Of a stretch of 64,000 bases of DNA, positions 31,699 to 42,482 are shown piece after piece. Source of the stretch: Spiroplasma turonicum (GTDB lineage: Bacteria; Bacillota_I; Bacilli_A; Mycoplasmatales; Mycoplasmataceae); NCBI RefSeq assembly GCF_001262715.1, contig NZ_CP012328.1, positions 496,001-560,000 on the forward strand, written 5' to 3'. Within the stretch, counting starts at the first letter, position 1, and every line of letters begins with the position of its first letter. A program made the translations under genes and the position numbers. The notes under the pieces are model-generated. The model searched no databases. It saw only the letters and a list, made by a program, of their open reading frames with translations, and was not told the origin of the DNA.

Positions 31699-33949
31699 GT
31701 GTATAAATTATTAAAATCATTAATGGTTGTGACTATTTTATCTACACCATTAACTGTTGTTATATCTTGTGGAAATAAAAATCAAGATCCTGAAAATACA
31801 TTAAAAACAACTTTTACAAATAATCCACTTCATTGATTAACAGCAAAAACAATGCAACAATCTGATTTTAAAATATTATCTAATACCAATTCAGCGCCAT
31901 TAGGTACAGATGAATTTGGTAGAGAATATGGGGATTTATTTGAAGTACAAACCCAAATTATTCTCAAAATGATCCTTATATTGGATTACATGATGAAAGC
32001 TATAAAACTTGAACATATAAATTAAGAAAAAATGCAACATGAAGTGATTATCAAGGAAATATTATAAGAAATATCGAAGTAAATGATTTTATTAATGCTG
32101 CTAAATATGTTTTAATCCAGAAAATGGTTCAGATGCATATTTTCTTTGAGAAAGTTTTATAGTTGGTGCACATGAATTAAGATTAAAAGCTTTAAATCCA
32201 GGTGATAAATCTTTTGATAATTTATTTGATGAAAATAAAGAATCGTTAGGAATTAAAGTAGACGAGTCTAAAAATACTGTTCAGTTTAATTTAACAAAAT
32301 CTGCAAGTTATTTTGAAACATTGTTAACTTATACAGTATTTGCACCAATTCATGATAATGCAGTAAGTAATCCAGCAGTTGATTCTGATTTTAAAATGGG
32401 ATATTATTCAGGTGCTTTTTTACCAAAAAGTTTTTCAATTGATTCTACAATTGTTTTAGATAAAAATCCAAATTATCACTTTGCAAGTGAAACTAAAATT
32501 AATAGAATAAGAGAAATCCATACAAGTGGCACAGTTTCTCAAACAAGAGATCTTTTTGAAGCGAATACAATTAATAACTATTTAATAAATACAAATGATC
32601 AATCTGGGTGAGATAAGTATGTTGGTAATGCAAGTGAACCAATAAAAACTGATGGACTTGTAAGGTATGATGAAGATGCAGAAGATGCATATACTCAAAT
32701 GTTGTTCTTCAATTTCTTAAACTCATCATATTTTGGAGATACTAATGCTAAAAAAGAAGCAATCATCAAATCAAAGTTGTTTCAATTTTCAGGAACACGT
32801 GAGTTCTTCTTTGCAAATTTAGATAGATCAATCTGAGGTAAATATTATTCTAAAATCTTTGATGGAGATAGAAGTGTATCTTCTAATGTAAGAAATACCT
32901 TCGTTCCAGATTTTATTAAAAGTGAATCTAAGGATTTTCAAACTATTGAAGCTGAGCAAATAAATTCAGAAAAATTATATGGTAATGCTGGGACAAATGT
33001 TAAAAAAGAAGATATTAAAGATGGTGAAAATTTTTATTCAGCAAGAGCTTATGGTTTAGAAATAACTAATAATAGTTCAAAATTAAAAACAGCACAAAGT
33101 GAGTCTGCAAAAAAATTGAGAGAAGATCTTAGTTCTGCAGATAATGATTTAAAAGAAGCTTTAAAAGATGGTAAAAAAATTACATTAAAAACTTATTTGG
33201 ATCCATCTAAAACAACTGATGAGAGAGCAGCATTAATAGAAATGTTTAAGACATTTAGTGCAATTGAAAATAATCCAATTACAATTGATGTCATAACTTC
33301 ACGAACTTCAAATGAATATCAACAGATGTTAGATGACGGAGTTGAAGATTTGGCAATATCTGGTTGAAGTCCAGATTATGCTGATGCAATGAGTTATTCA
33401 AATACATTAAAAATAAATGGTGACCATGGAATGCATTTCAGATTTGGACAATTATATCAATTTGATGATTCAAAAACACCATTAAACCAATTTGATTCAG
33501 AAAGTGCAGATGATACTTTTACAAGATTAAAAAATGCACACAAAGATATGTACAATGAGTTACTAATACAAAATGGAGAAGGTGAAAATTTATTTAAAAG
33601 TAGATATAATTATTCTAAAGAACTAGTAAATGTAGATGAAACAGAAAGTGGATTAAAAAGAAACGAAGACTTTGCAAAATTAGAAGCTCAAACATTATAT
33701 AAAGACTACTTTGCAATGCCTTTGATCAGAAGAAGTCCGTCAATGACTTTTACTATTACTAATTTAGTACCATTTACTTCATCAAGAGTTCCTTATGGAT
33801 TAAGTGCCTTACAATTTGGTAATTATGATTTTAGTAGTAAGCTACTTAGTTATGATAAAATTGAGGATTTGAGAATAGCTTATCTTTCTAAAAAAGATGA
33901 AGTCGACAAAGATAAAACTAAATACAGAGATAGTTTAGCTTGACAATAA
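31699..33949 (+). pseudogene. Second OppA paralogue, interrupted by two frameshifts
   Basis: A GTG start at 31699 behind AGAAAGGAA gives a signal peptide with lipobox VISC (Cys24). Comparison with OppA shows two single-base losses. Near 31946-31950 the frame changes between GDLFEV and TNPNYSQ (frame 1 to frame 3). Near 32114 it changes again between AAKYVL and PENGSDAYF (a missing A in a short A-run). The remaining 610 codons are open to TAA 33947. If real, the product is truncated after about 105 residues. If the changes are sequencing errors in homopolymers, this is an intact gene of about 750 aa. The encoded segments are about half identical to OppA and end in the same FAMPLIRRSPSMTFT block. 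Confidence 0.85.
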
Positions 33950-33977
33950 AAACAAAGATTTATCTTTGTTTTTTTCT
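33948..33977 (+). terminator. Rho-independent terminator of the opp operon
   Basis: The stem aaacaaaga/tctttgttt has a four-base loop and is followed by T-rich sequence. It begins on the stop codon of the second oppA copy. Confidence 0.85.
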
Positions 33978-34084
33978 TTAAAACTTATAATTATAGGTAT
34001 ATTTTATTTACACATAAAACATAATAATATAATTGGACATAAATTGACTAAATAAATATTTTTATTAAATATATAATTAAAATG

Positions 34085-34090
34085 TATAAT
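34085..34090 (+). promoter_or_regulatory. Possible -10 box of the sucrose operon
   Basis: TATAAT lies 23 bases before the GntR gene start. The AT-rich dyad ttaattaac/ttaattaag beside it could be an autoregulatory site, but in such AT-rich DNA this is weak. Confidence 0.3.
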
Positions 34091-34112
34091 TAACTTAATT
34101 AAGGAATTATAT

Positions 34113-34811
34113 ATGAATAAGAAATGAGAAATAGTTTTTGACTATCTTATGTATTTAATAAGAGAAAATAAAGTTCAACCAGGTGAAGTTTTACCGAGTC
34201 AAAATATGTTAAAAACAAAGTTTAAATACTCAGAACAACCAATAAGAATCGCTTTTAATAAATTAATTGAATTAAAAATTGTAAAAGCAGTTAATGGTAA
34301 AGGATTTGTTGTACAAGATAAAATTAAAAATAATCTTTTTTTTAGTTTTAGAGAATTATTTCCCAATTCAATTAATAATTATATTAGCTTTGAAGAAATC
34401 AATTGTGACAATATTCTTTCAAAAGAAAGTGGATATCAAGTTGGAGAACGATTATATAAATTTAAGTGTGTTAGAAAATGAAATACTAAAGATACAATTT
34501 TGTTTCAAGTAAGTTATGTAAAAAAAGCTAAATATAAAGGTCTAACATTGCCTATTTTAAATAAAAATGGTTTAATGTTCTTTATTGAAAATAATACTAA
34601 TTTTGTTATAAGCCATTCAAGTAAAAAAATTAAATTTATTAGAAAACTTGACGATATTATAAATGAGTTCAATGATATTGATAGCTCATTTGATAGCTTA
34701 ATATTAGATGAAGGTAAAGTTTATGACATATTTGGTGAAATATTAGAATATCGTAAAAGTTACTATAAACCTGACTTATTTGAATGAAATTTTATTGAAT
34801 GAAGAAAATAA
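34113..34811 (+). CDS. GntR-family transcriptional regulator (HutC-like) of the sucrose operon
   Basis: This encodes 232 aa; ATG 34113 follows TTAAGGAA. Residues 1-70 are a winged helix-turn-helix of the GntR type: WEIVFDYLMYLIRENKVQPGEVLPSQNMLKTKFKYSEQ..., then AFNKLIELKIV and the wing NGKGFVVQ. The C-terminal 150 residues resemble the UTRA ligand-binding domain of HutC-type regulators (GERLYKFKCVRK near 110, then FIENNTNFVIS). Regulators of this kind sense a sugar phosphate. It is the first gene of the PTS-hydrolase-kinase operon, 17 bases from the next gene, so it probably controls this operon; whether it represses or activates cannot be seen. Confidence 0.85.
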
Positions 34812-34828
34812 TATAGAAAGGTAAAAAT

Positions 34829-36739
34829 ATGAAAAAAACTAATTATGCAGTTGAAGCTCAAAGGTTCTTAGATGCAGTTGGTGGTAAAGATAATGTACAA
34901 TCATATTTACATTGTGTTACAAGATTAAGATTTAATGTTATAGATAAAGAAAAAGTAGATATTAAGGCTATAAAAGAATCTCCAATTGCAAAAGGTACTA
35001 ATTGAACACAAAATCAATTACAAATAATTTTAGGAACTGGAGTTGTTGAATCTGTTTATACTCAATTAGAAAAAATATATAATTATAGTGAAAAAATTGA
35101 ATCAAATAAATCTAATAATAATGAAAGTTTTGAGGATTTTAAATTAAAAGCAAAAGCAAATAAAGAAGCAATTAGAAATAAAGGTGGAAAATTTGCTTGA
35201 ATTCAATTAAGTATGAAAACTTTGGGAGATATATTCTTACCGATTATACCTGCGATTGTTGCTGCAGGGCTTGCAATGGGTGTAGCTGCAACTATACAAA
35301 TGTTAGTTAAATATGATAGTGATTCACTTTTAGGTAAAATTTTAGACATTATCACAAAAACAGCTTTTAGCTCATTAGCAGTATTAGTTTGTTGATCTAC
35401 TGTAAAAAGATTCGGTGGCAGTCCTGTTATTGGTATAATAATTGGATTAATGTTAATTAGTCCATTGTTACCTGATAAAGGTTCAATTGCAACCTGAGAA
35501 GCACAAGAACAATTTAGAGAATCATTTGATGCTACAAAATGAGGTACAAGTGATTGAAAACAAGTGTGAAAAGACGCAACTGGTTTAAGCGTATTAGAAA
35601 ATCCAGTCACACCAATTAAATTATGAATAATACCAATTACTGGTTATCAAGGCTCAGTTTTACCAGCTTTAGTAATAGGAATAGGAGCTGCATATTTAGA
35701 AAAATGAATTAAAAGTTGAATGCCAAATGCTGTAAATATTATTTTTACTCCGTTCTTAACAATTGTAATTTCATTATTGGTTGCATTATTTGCTTTTGGA
35801 CCAATATTATTGATGGTTGAAAAAGGTATATTAATAGCAACTCAGGCAATATTGAAGTTACCAGTTGGTATTGGGACTGCTTTAATTGCTGGTGCTTTAC
35901 AAGCAATAGTAATAACTGGATGTCATCAAATTCTTCAAGGATTAGAAATGCAATTAGTTATCCAAGGAAATGTACCAGATTCAAATGGTGCAATAAGTGG
36001 TTCAATTTTTAACTCATTATGAACTGCATCAATAATTTCTCAAGGTGGAGCGGCTATGGCAGTAGCGTTTAAAGCGAAATCGAAAAAAGAAAAAAACTTA
36101 TCGATTCCATCAGCTGCTTCTACATTTTTTGGAATAACTGAACCAGCAATTTTTGGTGTTAATTTACCAAGAGTGAAACCATTTATCTTTGGATTAGTTG
36201 GAGGATTTGCAGGAGGTTTATTTGCTGGTATATTTAATGTAACTTGTAGGGGTATGGGAGTTACTGTTTTACCTGGTTTACTCCTTTACACTAATAATAT
36301 TAGAAATTTATTACTAATTATTGTAGTTAATTTATTATCATTTGGGGTAGCTTTTGCATTAACATTCTTCTTATATTTCGAGGCTGGGAAAAAAGTTACA
36401 CAAAAAAATTTAGATAAATTTAAAATTAAAATTGATCAATTTAAGGAAAAATTGTCTAATTTTAAATCAAATTTACAAGTTAAAGATTATGAAAATAAGT
36501 TAAAAAGATTAGAAAACGGACTAGTTCGATTAAACAAAAAAGAAGAGAAGCTTAATAAAAACAAAGAAAAATATGATAATTTCTTGGTAGAATTAAAAGA
36601 AACAAGAGAAAGAGAAAAACAAGAACAAATTAAATTGAAAGAAGACAAGAAAAAACATAAAGAAATGATATTAAATTTAAAAAAAGATCCTGAAAAATGA
36701 AAAGCATATAAACAAGATATAAAGAAAAAAAACAGTTAG
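34829..36739 (+). CDS. scrA: PTS sucrose-type EIIBC component with C-terminal coiled-coil tail
   Basis: This encodes 636 aa from ATG 34829 (AGAAAGG). Residues 1-85 form the EIIB domain, whose phosphorylated cysteine is in YLHCVTRLRF (Cys29). About 115-530 form the EIIC membrane channel of the glucose/sucrose superfamily, with the substrate motif FFGITEPAIFGVNLPRVKPF. It should import and phosphorylate sucrose or a related disaccharide, judged mainly by the hydrolase and fructokinase downstream. No EIIA domain is attached; EIIA must come from another protein. Instead, the last 100 residues (NLDKFKIKIDQFKEKL onward) are a highly charged Lys/Glu coiled coil, which is unusual. Confidence 0.88.
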
Positions 36740-36757
36740 TCATAGGAGTAAAAAAAT

Positions 36758-38209
36758 ATGAAATGAGAAAAACACAGTTTAATAAGTGAAGATAATTTAG
36801 AGTTTTTTAAAGAATGACATGAAAAAAAAGAAAGTGATTGATATAATAACCAATTCCATTTATCTGGTTATTGCGGTTCAATTAATGATCCGAATGGTTT
36901 AGTATTTTTCGATAATAAATACTATATATTTATGCAAAATTGTCCATTTAGTATTCAACATTATAATAAATCTTGAGCTTTATTTACAACTCATGACTTC
37001 ATTAACTACAATTATGAAGGAATAACTTTAACTCCATCAAATCAATATGATAAGGATGGTGTGTTTTCAGGAAGTGCAAGAGTAAACAATAAAGGAGAAA
37101 TGGAAATTTATTATACTGGAAATATTAAATATAATGCAATTGATAGAAATAGTTATACTTTAAAAGCGTTTATTGATTTAAAAAATAAATTAGTTAGCAA
37201 AGAATTGCTATTTGAATGTGATAAAACAAAATACACAGGTCATTTTAGAGATCCAATTGTTTTTGAAAAAAATAATAAATTATTTATGCTAAATGGAGCC
37301 CAAACACTAGATAAAAAAGGTACATTAACAGTTCATGAATTTGTTAATGATAAATGAGTTTTCAAAAAAGAAGTAGAATTAGATAAAGACTTTGAACAAA
37401 ATTCATATATGGTTGAATGTCCAAATTATTTAAAAATAGATAATTCAGAATTTGTTTTTGCTTGTTTTGAACAAGATGCACCATTAAGTGAAGGTAGTCA
37501 TTTTGTAAAGTATAGAAAAGTTGTCATTGATGAAAATGCAAACTTTAATTTTAAAACTGACCTTTTAAAAATTGATTTAGGTTTCGATTTCTATGCCCCA
37601 CAGGTATTTTCAAATGTTAAAGATAGAACAATAATGTTGGGTTGATTAGGAAATTCAAAATCTAATCCTTTTCCAAAGGAATTAACAACTTGAAGTAATA
37701 ACTTAACTTCTCCAAGAGTTCTTACAGAGAAAAACAATAGATTGTATCAAAATCCTATAGTTGAACTAGAAAACTTAAGAGTTAAAGAAATTACAAAATC
37801 AGAAAACGATTATTTATATGAAAACGGAATAGTCGAATTAGTTTGTGATGAAATAAATAATCAAGATTTTGAAATTGAAATTAAAAGTGGATCTAAAAAC
37901 ATAAAACTATCTAATATAAATAAAAAATTTATTATTGATAGATCAAATATGGATTATAATAGTGTTGAAGATTTACCACCAGTAATAAATTTTGATAATT
38001 TAAGTATTGATAATATTAGAATACTTATCGATAGAAGTTGTATGGAAATATTTATTAATAACGGTGAACATGCAATCTCTCTTAGAACTTTCATTTTAAA
38101 TCATAATACTATAAAAACTAATTTAAATAATTCTAAGGTTTATCAATTAAAAGGTTATAATATAAATTGAAATAACACAATTTTCAAAAATATTACAAAG
38201 GAAAAATAA
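36758..38209 (+). CDS. scrB: Sucrose-6-phosphate hydrolase (GH32)
   Basis: This encodes 483 aa, normal for the family; ATG 36758 follows TAGGAG. GH32 motifs are in order: FHLSGYCGSINDPNGL with the nucleophile Asp in NDPNG, then FSGSARV, HFRDP with the transition-state Asp, and VECPNYLK with the acid/base Glu. The C-terminal beta-sandwich ends near DNIRILIDRSCMEIFINNGE, also typical. It cleaves sucrose-6-phosphate into glucose-6-phosphate and fructose in the cytoplasm. The first motif reads YCGSINDPNG rather than the usual P-x-x-G-W-x-N-D-P-N-G, so a neighbouring tryptophan is replaced. It overlaps the operon logic of the PTS gene before and the kinase after. Confidence 0.92.
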
Positions 38210-38211
38210 AT

Positions 38212-39132
38212 ATGAAGAAAATAATTTCTATTGGTGAAATCCTTATGGATGTTTATTCAGATGCAGAAGTTGAAAAGGCTGAAGTTGGCGGAGCTAGTTT
38301 TAATGTTTCTTGTTCAATAGGTGCATTAAAAGATAATGAAAGTTATTTTATGGGTAGTTTAGGTAATGATTGTTATAAAGAAGAAATGATAAATTTTTTT
38401 CATAAATATAATATAAAGAAAGACTTTATACAATTTTCAAATAAGCCAACTACAATTGCTAAAGTAACTTTAGATGAAAATAAAGAAAGATTTTTTAAAT
38501 TTATTAGAAATAGTGATGCTGATTTTAAATTATCAGAATTAGATAATAATAAATTAAAAGATATTGATTTTATTCATTTTGGTAGTGCTACAGGTTTTTT
38601 AGAAGGAGATTTAAAAAAATCCTATCATGAACTTTTTAAATTTGCATTAGATAATGAAATAAAATTCTCATTTGATCCTAATTTTAGAGATAAATTATGA
38701 ACTAGTCCAAGCGATGTGGAAACATTTATTAATTATTGTGATGAGTTTTTAAAAAAAGCTAACTTAATTAAATTAAGTGATGAAGAATTAAAACTAATAA
38801 CTAAAATTGACAATCAAGAAAACGCATTAAAAAGTTTAATGACTAAAAACCCAACAAGCTTAATTTGCATAACAAGAGGTTGTGAAGACACTATGTGTTC
38901 ATGAAACGGTGAGATATTATATGTACCAGTAACATTATGTGATAATTTAGTTGATACAACTGGAGCTGGAGACGCATTTATCTCAAATCTTATAAATGAA
39001 TTTGTTAATAGAGATATTAATAAAGAAACTTCAAAAAGTGAAATTATTGATATAGTATCTAATTCTAATAAATTTGCAAATTATGCTGTTAGATATATTG
39101 GTGCGATTAGTTTTTTAGATCACTTGAATTAA
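38212..39132 (+). CDS. scrK: Fructokinase, PfkB/ribokinase family
   Basis: This encodes 306 aa and starts 2 bases after the hydrolase stop, with AAAGGAAAAA as ribosome binding site. The N-terminus IISIGEILMDVY and the GGASFNVS segment (around 31-38) match PfkB signature 1. DTTGAGDAFISNL near residue 249 is signature 2, with the catalytic base Asp. It would phosphorylate the fructose released from sucrose-6-phosphate, giving fructose-6-phosphate for glycolysis. The specificity is inferred from the operon. Confidence 0.9.
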
Positions 39133-39143
39133 TATATATCGTG

Positions 39144-39178
39144 ATACCACTATTTAAACTAGTGGTATTTATTTTATT
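39144..39178 (+). terminator. Rho-independent terminator of the sucrose operon
   Basis: The 8-bp stem ataccact/agtggtat has a 9-base loop and is followed by ttattttattt, 12 bases after scrK. Confidence 0.75.
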
Positions 39179-39230
39179 TATTAAATTTAGATATATAATT
39201 TAAGTGAAAAAAATAAAAGGAGAAATACTT

Positions 39231-39761
39231 TTGAGAATAATTCCACATGAACTTTTTATATATACACCAGATAATTCATTAACAGCACTAAGAAAAGAAT
39301 TTGGAATGTATGATTATTGTCTAAATATAAATCCAAAAAATAAAGCAATGCAGCCATTTTTAGATTTAGGAAGAAATTATTTCAATGAAAATCTTATAAA
39401 GTGGATTGAAGAAATGGAAAAAAGAGGTCATTATGTTAATAGTTTTCATAAAGTATATTTTGAAAACATAACTTACACAAAAACTGAAACAGATATTTTC
39501 TTATTATTGGAATGTATTATTCAATGAGATTTAAAACAGTTCTCTCCTTATAATATAAATTTAACCTGATATGATTTAGCAATACATATTTTAAAAAAAA
39601 CTAACTATAAAAATTTAAATATTAATGATTATAATAATTTAAGCGAGTTTTATAAAACAAACTATATGGCATTAGATAACAAAGGAAAGTTAAAACCAAA
39701 ATTATTAGAATTAATTAAAGTTATTGATTATTTTAAGCATTATTTAGATAGTAAATATTAG
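39231..39761 (+). CDS. Pyrimidine-dimer DNA glycosylase-like protein (T4 endonuclease V-like)
   Basis: This encodes 176 aa from TTG 39231, chosen because AAAAGGAG lies 8 bases upstream; GTG 39204 has no such site. The N-terminus MRIIPHELFIYTPDN...LRKEFGMYD lines up with T4 endonuclease V and its bacterial relatives (MTRINLTLVSEL...YRELPRVFG). That places Glu23 at the position of the catalytic Glu23. The later segment NLIKWIEEMEKRGHYVN corresponds to LRKRQIELIAECLKRGFNI. The catalytic residue 2 is Arg here. A DNA glycosylase/lyase role is inferred from this resemblance and from the nuclease-helicase gene 12 bases downstream. The C-terminal 75 residues are not recognised. Confidence 0.5.
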
Positions 39762-39773
39762 AGGTAATATAAA

Positions 39774-41435
39774 ATGATTTGTTATAAAGCTACAATTAAA
39801 GAATTTATACAAGACATTTATTGAAAATCATTTGATCATATTTTTAAAGAACTTTATAATGTTTCATCAAGTAATGAAATAAAATCATGAGAAGTCTCAT
39901 TAATGGAATTATGAGAAGTAATTGCAATATCAGATTTAAATGAAAGTGTTGATATTTATTTAGAATATAAATTTGATTTTAGTGAATCAAGATGTGATGC
40001 TATATTGATTGGTAATGTAAATGGTGTTGATAAAGTTGTTGTGATCGAACTTAAACAACATAAAAATTTCTCATCAAAAAGTAAAGGAAATGATATGCTT
40101 CTAAATAAAGGATCTAATTCATATGGTTATTTAGGTTCACAGATATTAAGGTATATAAATTTCTTTGAAACATTTTCAAACATTAATGGACTTATTAAAA
40201 AATATGAAATCATAGGTGTGGCTTATTTGCATAATTTAAGTAGAAAGACAGCCAATAATAAAGGATTAAATATAGAAAGTAATGATTGATTTGTAAGAAA
40301 TACTAATCTAAAATTATTTTTTAAAAATGAGAAAGTTTTTTTTGCCCAATATTTATCTACTTTATTCTATAAAAGTGAAAAAAGTTCTTTTATAAAACTA
40401 TATGAAGAAAATATATTCTTAAGAGGTTTAAAAACAACACAGGTTTTAAATAATATTACAAGCGAAAAAAGTTTAGTATTGACAGACTATCAATATAAAA
40501 TGGCAGAACAAATAATTAAAATTATAAAAAGCTCATCAGATGAAAAAAAGTTGTTTATAATTAGAGGTTCTGCAGGTACAGGAAAAACAATTTTTATTTA
40601 TTATCTCTATTTATTTTTTAAGAATATTAAAAAGTATAAAGATAAAACATATATAATGGCAAGAAATCAAACGTATGTTAAAAATATAAATGCTTATTTA
40701 AATGAAAATTATAGATTTAAAAAATCAAGTTATATTGAGAAGAAAAAACCTAAATCTGATCAAATTATATTTTTTGATGAAGGTCAAAGAGTCACTCCAA
40801 ATCAATTAGTAAAAGCGATTGAAGATTCTAAAGCAGTAATTATTTGTTTAGATGAGAAACAGAAAATTAATAATAAAGATAAGTGAACAATAAACTGATT
40901 AATTAATTATTATAAGGAAAAGTATCCCAAAGGAATTTTATATGAAAATACTTTAATAAATAAATTAAGGTTTTTAAATAACACTGAATATATTTCAATG
41001 GTTGAATCATTATTTACTGATAATGATTCATTTATTGATAGTTCAAATTCAAATATTAGTTTGTATAATAACCAAAGTGAAATGCATCAAGATATATTAA
41101 AGCTTGTTGATGAAAACAAAAATTTAACTTTTAAAGCTTTTAGCATCTTTGATAACAATAAGACTTTTGATAATAAATGACTTAACTCAACATACAAAAT
41201 AAATGAAATTGCAAGTATTTATTATATACATGGTTTAGAGGTTGATTATGTAATTATATATATATTAAAGGGAATTAAACTTAATGATAGAGATTACGTT
41301 TCTTTTAAAGATAAAATATTAACTAACAGGTTTGAGACTTTACTCACAAGAGCTTTAGTAGGAGCTTATATTTATTGTGAAGATGAACCACTTTATAATA
41401 TTTTAAAAAACAAATTAAAATATAACAAGTTTTAA
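39774..41435 (+). CDS. PD-(D/E)XK nuclease fused to DUF2075-type helicase
   Basis: This encodes 553 aa; ATG 39774 follows GAGGTAA, 12 bases after the upstream gene. Residues 65-105 carry a nuclease-like core: SRCDAILIG, then VVVIELKQHK (D-Xn-E-x-K). From about 235 (LTDYQYKMAEQII) a superfamily-1 ATPase follows, with Walker A RGSAGTGKT (about 262-270) and Walker B IIFFDEGQRVT in place of the common DEAQR. A late motif, EIASIYYIHGLEVDYVIIYI, resembles the superfamily-1 motif V region (Q-G-x-E-x-D). DUF2075 proteins of this layout are little studied and appear in mobile and defence contexts. The terminator overlaps the gene end. Confidence 0.75.
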
Positions 41436-41446
41436 TTTGTTTTTTA
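41410..41446 (+). terminator. Rho-independent terminator overlapping the nuclease-helicase stop
   Basis: The 11-bp perfect stem acaaattaaaa/ttttaatttgt is followed by six T. The left arm encodes the last codons of the gene. Confidence 0.85.
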
Positions 41447-41555
41447 TTTGGTTTGTTATTTAAAATAAATTCTAATATACTTAATTTATTTTTTTAAAGT
41501 AGTTTTAGTTTTAAATCTATATATAATTTATTAGGATATATTTTAAAGGAGAACC

Positions 41556-41951
41556 ATGAAACTGAATAAATTATGTAAATCTGGTGTCATATTGACATTG
41601 GTAATTTCTTCTTGTTTATTTATTTTGTATACACACAAAACATTTTATGAAATAACAAATCTTATGATAAGTTATATTAATTATAAAAACCAATCAAACA
41701 TCAAACAAATTTTGAAATCTGCTTTTTTAATTTTTTATATACTATCTATGTTGATTTTTATGTTATTTATGATTATTTATTCTGCTTATGCATTAAATGA
41801 AAAACCAATAAATATTGTTGCACTTGCAATACTTTCAATCATTTTTATATGTATTGTAGGAGGTGTTTTAATTTTGTGTGGTAAACCTAATAAAAAAATT
41901 GAAGATTCAAATGTGGAACAAAATAAAGATAATTTAAAAATTAATTATTAA
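41556..41951 (+). CDS. Small membrane protein, unknown
   Basis: This encodes 131 aa from ATG 41556, with AAAGGAGA upstream. Three hydrophobic segments (about 8-27, 53-76 and 86-107) are followed by a charged C-terminal tail (KPNKKIEDSNVEQNKDN). No family was recognised. Its last 11 bases overlap the end of the convergent minus-strand gene, so no terminator separates the two. Confidence 0.65.
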   Translation: MKLNKLCKSGVILTLVISSCLFILYTHKTFYEITNLMISYINYKNQSNIKQILKSAFLIFYILSMLIFMLFMIIYSAYALNEKPINIVALAILSIIFICIVGGVLILCGKPNKKIEDSNVEQNKDNLKINY

Positions 41952-42309
41952 TATTTTCATTTTTATTAATTGATTCATATAATGTTTTTAAAAATTTGTT
42001 TAAGATAAAAATATTTGCAATTAATATAAGACTTGTTAAAAAAATCTTTTTATTTTTTTCTAGTATTTTTTTTGATAAAACAGCGTCTTTTTCTATTTTA
42101 TAATATAAAAAAAAGCGTAAAAATATTGGCAATGTTAAAACAAATATAGCAGTAGAAATATAAGATAATGACGATAATATTGTGAATATTGAATCCATAT
42201 CTTTAAATTTAATTATTAAAAGATATATCATTAATGGAAAAATTAAATATGAAAGTACATCTAAAATACAGATAATTATAAAAAAACTTTTTAAATATTT
42301 CTTTGTCAT
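41941..42309 (-). CDS. Small membrane protein, unknown
   Basis: This encodes 122 aa on the minus strand; ATG at 42309 is preceded by AAGGTAAG. Three hydrophobic segments (about 8-32, 44-68 and 88-106) surround basic loops (FLRFFLYYKIEKD and SKKILEKNKK). No motif was recognised. The 3' end overlaps the plus-strand neighbour by 11 bases, a tail-to-tail arrangement. The similar size and topology of the two could reflect an old inverted duplication, but I see no clear sequence identity. Confidence 0.6.
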   Translation of the reverse strand: MTKKYLKSFFIIICILDVLSYLIFPLMIYLLIIKFKDMDSIFTILSSLSYISTAIFVLTLPIFLRFFLYYKIEKDAVLSKKILEKNKKIFLTSLILIANIFILNKFLKTLYESINKNENINN

Positions 42310-42482
42310 AATTCTTACCTTTAATATATTATACCTTTAGTTCATGTTGTTTTGGTTTTGAGTATCTAATTATTTTAAAAAAAGCTATTATTATTTTTAA
42401 GATATTTTTAAGATTATTTATAAACTTTTATATTTAGTTGTATAATTTATTTGAAATAGGATTTAAGTGAAAAATTAAATGT

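Noticed and set aside
35203-35610. Minus-strand open frame opposite the PTS gene
   Set aside because: It is an antisense shadow within a well-supported EIIC domain.
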